A DNA stretch of 64,000 nt from Panopea generosa (Eukaryota; Mollusca; Bivalvia; Adapedonta; Hiatellidae), in contig CM055898.1 of NCBI GenBank assembly GCA_029582155.1, positions 30,445,745-30,509,744 on the forward strand, read 5' to 3'. Below are positions 60,011 to 64,000 of the stretch, in pieces; position 1 is the first letter of the stretch, and every line of letters starts with the position of its first letter. The notes beneath the pieces are model-generated. The model made no database searches, was not told where the DNA came from, and was given only the letters and a program-made list of their open reading frames with translations. The position numbers and the translations under genes were made by a program.

Positions 60011-60469
60011 CTAATATGTATTGTGGGTCACCCGCACAAAATTGGAGCATTCCATTGGAATACAAAATGGAAGACATTAAATTAATATTTCTGGCACACC
60101 AGATAAGGATATCTGCATTTTTATCGGGGTTTGATATTTCTATCTCACCCTACGCCTGAGATGAAATTCTCGAGCTGTGACATTGGAACCATTTGATGAA
60201 GTAATGTATAAAATATCTGACGTAAATCATATAATTGAACGTTTTGAAAGTGATCATTGTATAATAAATTAAGTTAAAATAAGTATTCAATGTTTCAAGT
60301 ATACAGGAAAAAGAATCATTCACATATTCATCGATTGGGATAGAAAATTCCGTTCCTTTGGATAACTGTTTTCAGGGAAACTCAGTAGAGCGTCTTCCAC
60401 GCCAAAACAGTTATCCCTCCAGGTGGAATTTTCTATTCAAACCTCAAACCCATGTAATATTAGTCAATG
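60011..60469. other. Spacer without supported features
   Basis: Inverted words around 60335-60440 (tagaaaattcc and ggaattttcta) form a loose stem; nothing else seen. Confidence 0.4.
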
Positions 60470-60775
60470 ACAATGAGCTGTACATTACAAGACTGTATAA
60501 GACAATGAGCTGTACACCACAAGGCAATGAGCTGTACACTACAAGACTATGAGCTGCACACAACAAGACAATGAGCTGTACACCACAAGGCAGTAAGCTG
60601 TACACTACAAGACAATGAGCTGTACACTACAAGGCAATGAGCTGTACACCACAAGACAATGAGCTGTACACTACAAGACAATGAGCTGTACACTACAAGA
60701 CTGTATAAGACAATGAGCTGTACACTACAAGACGATGAGCTGTACACTACAAGACAATGACATTGAGCTGTTTAA
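60470..60775 (+). repeat. Minisatellite TR14, unit 22 bp
   Basis: About 14 copies of GACAATGAGCTGTACACTAC plus AA, with two longer units containing 'gactgtataa'. Confidence 0.93.
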
Positions 60776-61964
60776 TACAAGAAGTTACAGTAATGACCTG
60801 TTTGCTATAAGACAATGACATTGATGTGTTAAATAATGTTTTTGAGCTGTTCAGTGTAACAATAGCAAGCAACACATTAGAATATATGAAATGCATATTA
60901 TGATTGAAGCTTTCTAACTGTTAAACTGTTAATACTGGATTAAATGAGTTAATGTTCATTCTATGAAAAAATTGAGACAACATAACAATGATTGCCGGAC
61001 CAGTGAATACAATGTTTGATAGTCCTTTATTGGAAAGGAAACACAATTTTAGAAAAATTTGCAAGATGTTATCTTTTTCATGAATTTCCCGTTCAAAAAC
61101 ATATTTACAGTGCCCAAATATCATTGAAGTATCTAATTTGGCATAGTTAAAGTAAAGATTGTTGAAATTTTAAAGAAAATTTAAATTGTTCCAATAAAAT
61201 TTAGGAATTCAAATATTGTTCAAGCCCTTGAAAGATCCATTGAAGGCAGTTTTATTCAAATACTCAACGATTATCTTATTGAAAAGCGTAAATTTTCATA
61301 AAACTGAAAGTTTATAAAGACAGGATGTGGCATATTGACTTTAACTATGCAGAAAAAAGGTGTACACATTAAAGGTAATGTTAAAGGTCATGTTTTGAAG
61401 GGTAAATCGTTAAATAATGCTTTGTAGGCAAATATTTGTTGGGCTTTAAATTGGTGGGTTTTAAACACGTTTTTCTTTTTTTTTTATCTGATCTGACTTA
61501 TTTTCAGTTGATATCTCATTATATTGATGATTTTATCTCAGTGTACCTGCATGTAGTCTCCAATGGCTGCATTTTAGCATTGTGTTATGCTGTTTATGAT
61601 GCATGTTGTGGGTGTGCAGCCTTTTCTTTTCTTTTTTTTTTTTTTTTTTTAGCAAACTGGTCTGTTTATATTGACAATATGCATATAGACACTAGACTAA
61701 TATTTATAAATTATTGAGAATTTGCATCTACTATCACAAGACAGCAATGTGAAGACAAGTAATGAAGGTGAGGATTACTTCCCACCCCTCACACACGCAC
61801 CCCTGAAAGTTTTGGGAAAGGTCACTCAAAGGTCACTGGAGTCAAAATATAAAAAAAACGGTTAGTTAATGTTACATAATGTGCATTTATGATACATGAT
61901 AAATGGTTTGATTTAAAATCCAGGAAAAGTACACAGTCTTGCTGAGAAGACATTTACAATTAAA
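60776..61964. other. AT-rich spacer
   Basis: The 93-residue plus frame at 61436-61717 is hydrophobic with a T-run-derived phenylalanine stretch and has no support. Confidence 0.4.
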
Positions 61965-62270
61965 GGCAATGTGCCCAGAAAAAATTGCTATACAATTATT
62001 TTTTATTTTCTATAGTCTTTATTTATGGACCGATTTTGACGAAAATTTATATTTGGCTTTATATTAACAAGACCCATGTAAAGTTTGACAAGGGATGGAA
62101 TTGGCGCATATTGATTAAGTGATCTGGACTCTGATTGGCTGACGGTATCCAACCTCTAAAATCTTTATTGGTGGTTCGATTTTGATGAAACTTGATATTT
62201 GGCTTTATTGATATTTACAATATAGTTACAAAGCGGGGGCATTTGTGTCCCATGGACACATTTCTATTTT
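61965..62270 (+). repeat. Degenerate intergenic element, doubled
   Basis: 'tctttatttatggaccgatt' (62029) and 'tctttattggtggttcgatt' (62162), each followed by 'tgatgaaactt/tatttggcttta', show two diverged units about 133 bp apart. It ends in the palindromic phrase 'tgtcccatggacacat' at 62247. Confidence 0.5.
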
Positions 62271-64000
62271 GTTTTTAATTTAAAATGTATCCAATTATCA
62301 TTTGTAACTAAATTACATAATGATCCTCCAAAACACAACCAAAAAACAATATTTTAATCAGAGTGGTACGTGAACTCAAAATGGAATTGCAATTAAAAAA
62401 ATAAATATCTTGAGAACCTGCACCTCTCAGTCTAAGATGAATCTAATTCAACAATATGTAACCAATTTGATGGAGCAAATCGAAATCAAATTGAAGTCAC
62501 ATGACTTCGATACTTTATAAAAAGTATTGCAATTTTAAGTGAAAAAAAATGTTTTAGTCTAACCTGAATGCATATTTATATGTTTTAAAGGGAATTTATT
62601 AGGATTTTTAAATTTTTTAAAATTGACTATAAACATTTTTTCCCAATTAATCATGCCTATGTTTTCTCGCTGAACTTATATTGACAAAAGGACACCTATT
62701 TAAACATGCCAAAATAATATATCGAAAAGGAATATCCTTATTTAGGCTACTCTTCAGAGTCTGAATGGCAGCACGATGATCATCTTAAGCAGTATTTAAG
62801 TGCTGTCTATTTTTAGAATGGGGATTTTGTTTCAAGTTTACCACCCCAATTTAAATAGTAATTTTGTCACATTTTGGTAGATTTGACATACTATGCCATT
62901 TGGATTTTATTTATTAATGATAATGAGATATATTTTATACATTTTAGATATAATTTTGTTTTATAAGACATTTTTAGCGTTTTTTTCTGATATACTCCCT
63001 TAAATGTAGATTGTTATGGCAACTTAAAGGCCGGCGAGTGTATCTAATCATTATATTTTGGACGATGATTTTACTTATTCAAAAATTTTGAAAATATCTG
63101 ATACACCTCGCAGCTGCCATTAAGGTGTGGGTGGAGGAATTCATAATGTAATGAAGTATTTATCAAATGCAGCGAAGAAAAACGATTTTACAATTTCTTA
63201 AATAAGGTAACTTGCTTGGTGTCATGGAGCTGGTTCCCTGTGTTTTTATTTTGCTGATTTGGACGTTTTTAAATCAGAAATAAATCAAGATAATTTTGTG
63301 GTGAAATTTGTGGTTAGTTTAAAATGAGCAAATATTTCATAGTGTGTGCAGGCGCATAGTTTTTTTCATTTTCTGGATTGCAACCATCCCATATGCTAAT
63401 CAGCTACGGTTTGATATCATTTCTTTGAATATTGCGCAATACAGTCAACATGGGAGTGTTGGTCTCTTTTTAATTGTTTCTTTTTAAATGTAAAAGTATG
63501 AAAAACTGCAGAACGAATCTGCTTAATCTGTCAAGAATATTGTATTTGTGCTATTCCTTATGTATTATCATAAGGTTTTTTTTATAGAAAACAAGAACAA
63601 GTTAAAATTAATTTGTTTATACAGTCATGTAATAGTTCATTATTATGACATTTTCTCCATGAAATAAAAATTTAAAAAAAAGACTAGAAAAGAAAAAATT
63701 GCCTACCCATCTATCCTATAGTAACCCAATAAACACAGTTACAATTCTGGCCTTACATACAATTTTTAGAAATGCTTAAAAGCCATCTTACTCGTCAGGG
63801 CCAATCATTTAATCCTGTAATATCTTTCCTAAATCACTAAATCAATTTCAATGACTTTATTTCTATTTTCCTGACAATTCTCCTTAGTTTAAATCCTTAA
63901 GATTTAATTTTTTTTTTTTTTATAAAACATGGTATTTCAGGAACTGATCTGATCATATTTTTCTATTAGGAACAAACAAAATGGGTCACATTGTTTATTG
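62271..64000. other. AT-rich spacer
   Basis: No coding frame. A loose stem, GCGAGTGTATC with GATACACCTCGC, spans 63035-63111. Confidence 0.4.

Overview
The window looks like intergenic and intronic DNA from an AT-rich animal genome, most likely a mollusc and possibly a bivalve. The clues are several tRNA-derived SINE families, the short motif CAAGGGAGGTAATTTC near 56782, and degenerate intergenic elements carrying GCTCACCTGAGC and 'ttatggcccttgaa' phrases. I know these as common in molluscs, but this is recognition from memory and was not searched. I see no rRNA, no intact tRNA, no CRISPR array, no operon and no viral coding sequence.

One protein-coding gene can be assembled, on the minus strand. 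Four exons (56756-56503, 55357-55280, 43663-43553, 43406-43268) join in one frame: all three introns are phase 2, and the total is 582 nt, which is 193 residues plus a stop. The start exon ends at a consensus AAG|GTAAGT donor and the second exon at a CCA|GTAAGT donor. I do not recognise the protein; its third exon reads like an amphipathic or coiled-coil segment. The 11.6-kb second intron is packed with mobile elements. A few other exon-like islands are listed with low confidence.

The most striking content is repetitive. About 14 separate minisatellite arrays together fill roughly a fifth of the window. Their units are 19, 21, 21, 22, 22, 27, 32, 38, 38, 39, 45 and 87 bp, and none shares a unit with its neighbours. 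The largest are a 4.3-kb array at 20137-24445 that changes from a 22-bp to a 39-bp unit, a 2.2-kb 21-bp array at 31235-33460, and a 1.7-kb 32-bp array at 16616-18290. Most of the long open frames in the window are only translations of arrays whose unit is a multiple of 3.

Dispersed elements fill much of the rest. I separate six SINE-like groups, here called A to F; each has a tRNA-like head with A- and B-box matches and most have a distinct body. Two MITE-like groups (G with a 30-bp internal hairpin, H starting TACAGTCAA) and a fold-back element with 80%-identical arms are also present. Two SINE copies have clean target-site duplications. In one family-B SINE a 38-bp piece covering the B-box region has been amplified about ten times, which shows a minisatellite arising inside a SINE.

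Family and array names (A-H, J, TR1-TR15) are mine and refer only to this window.
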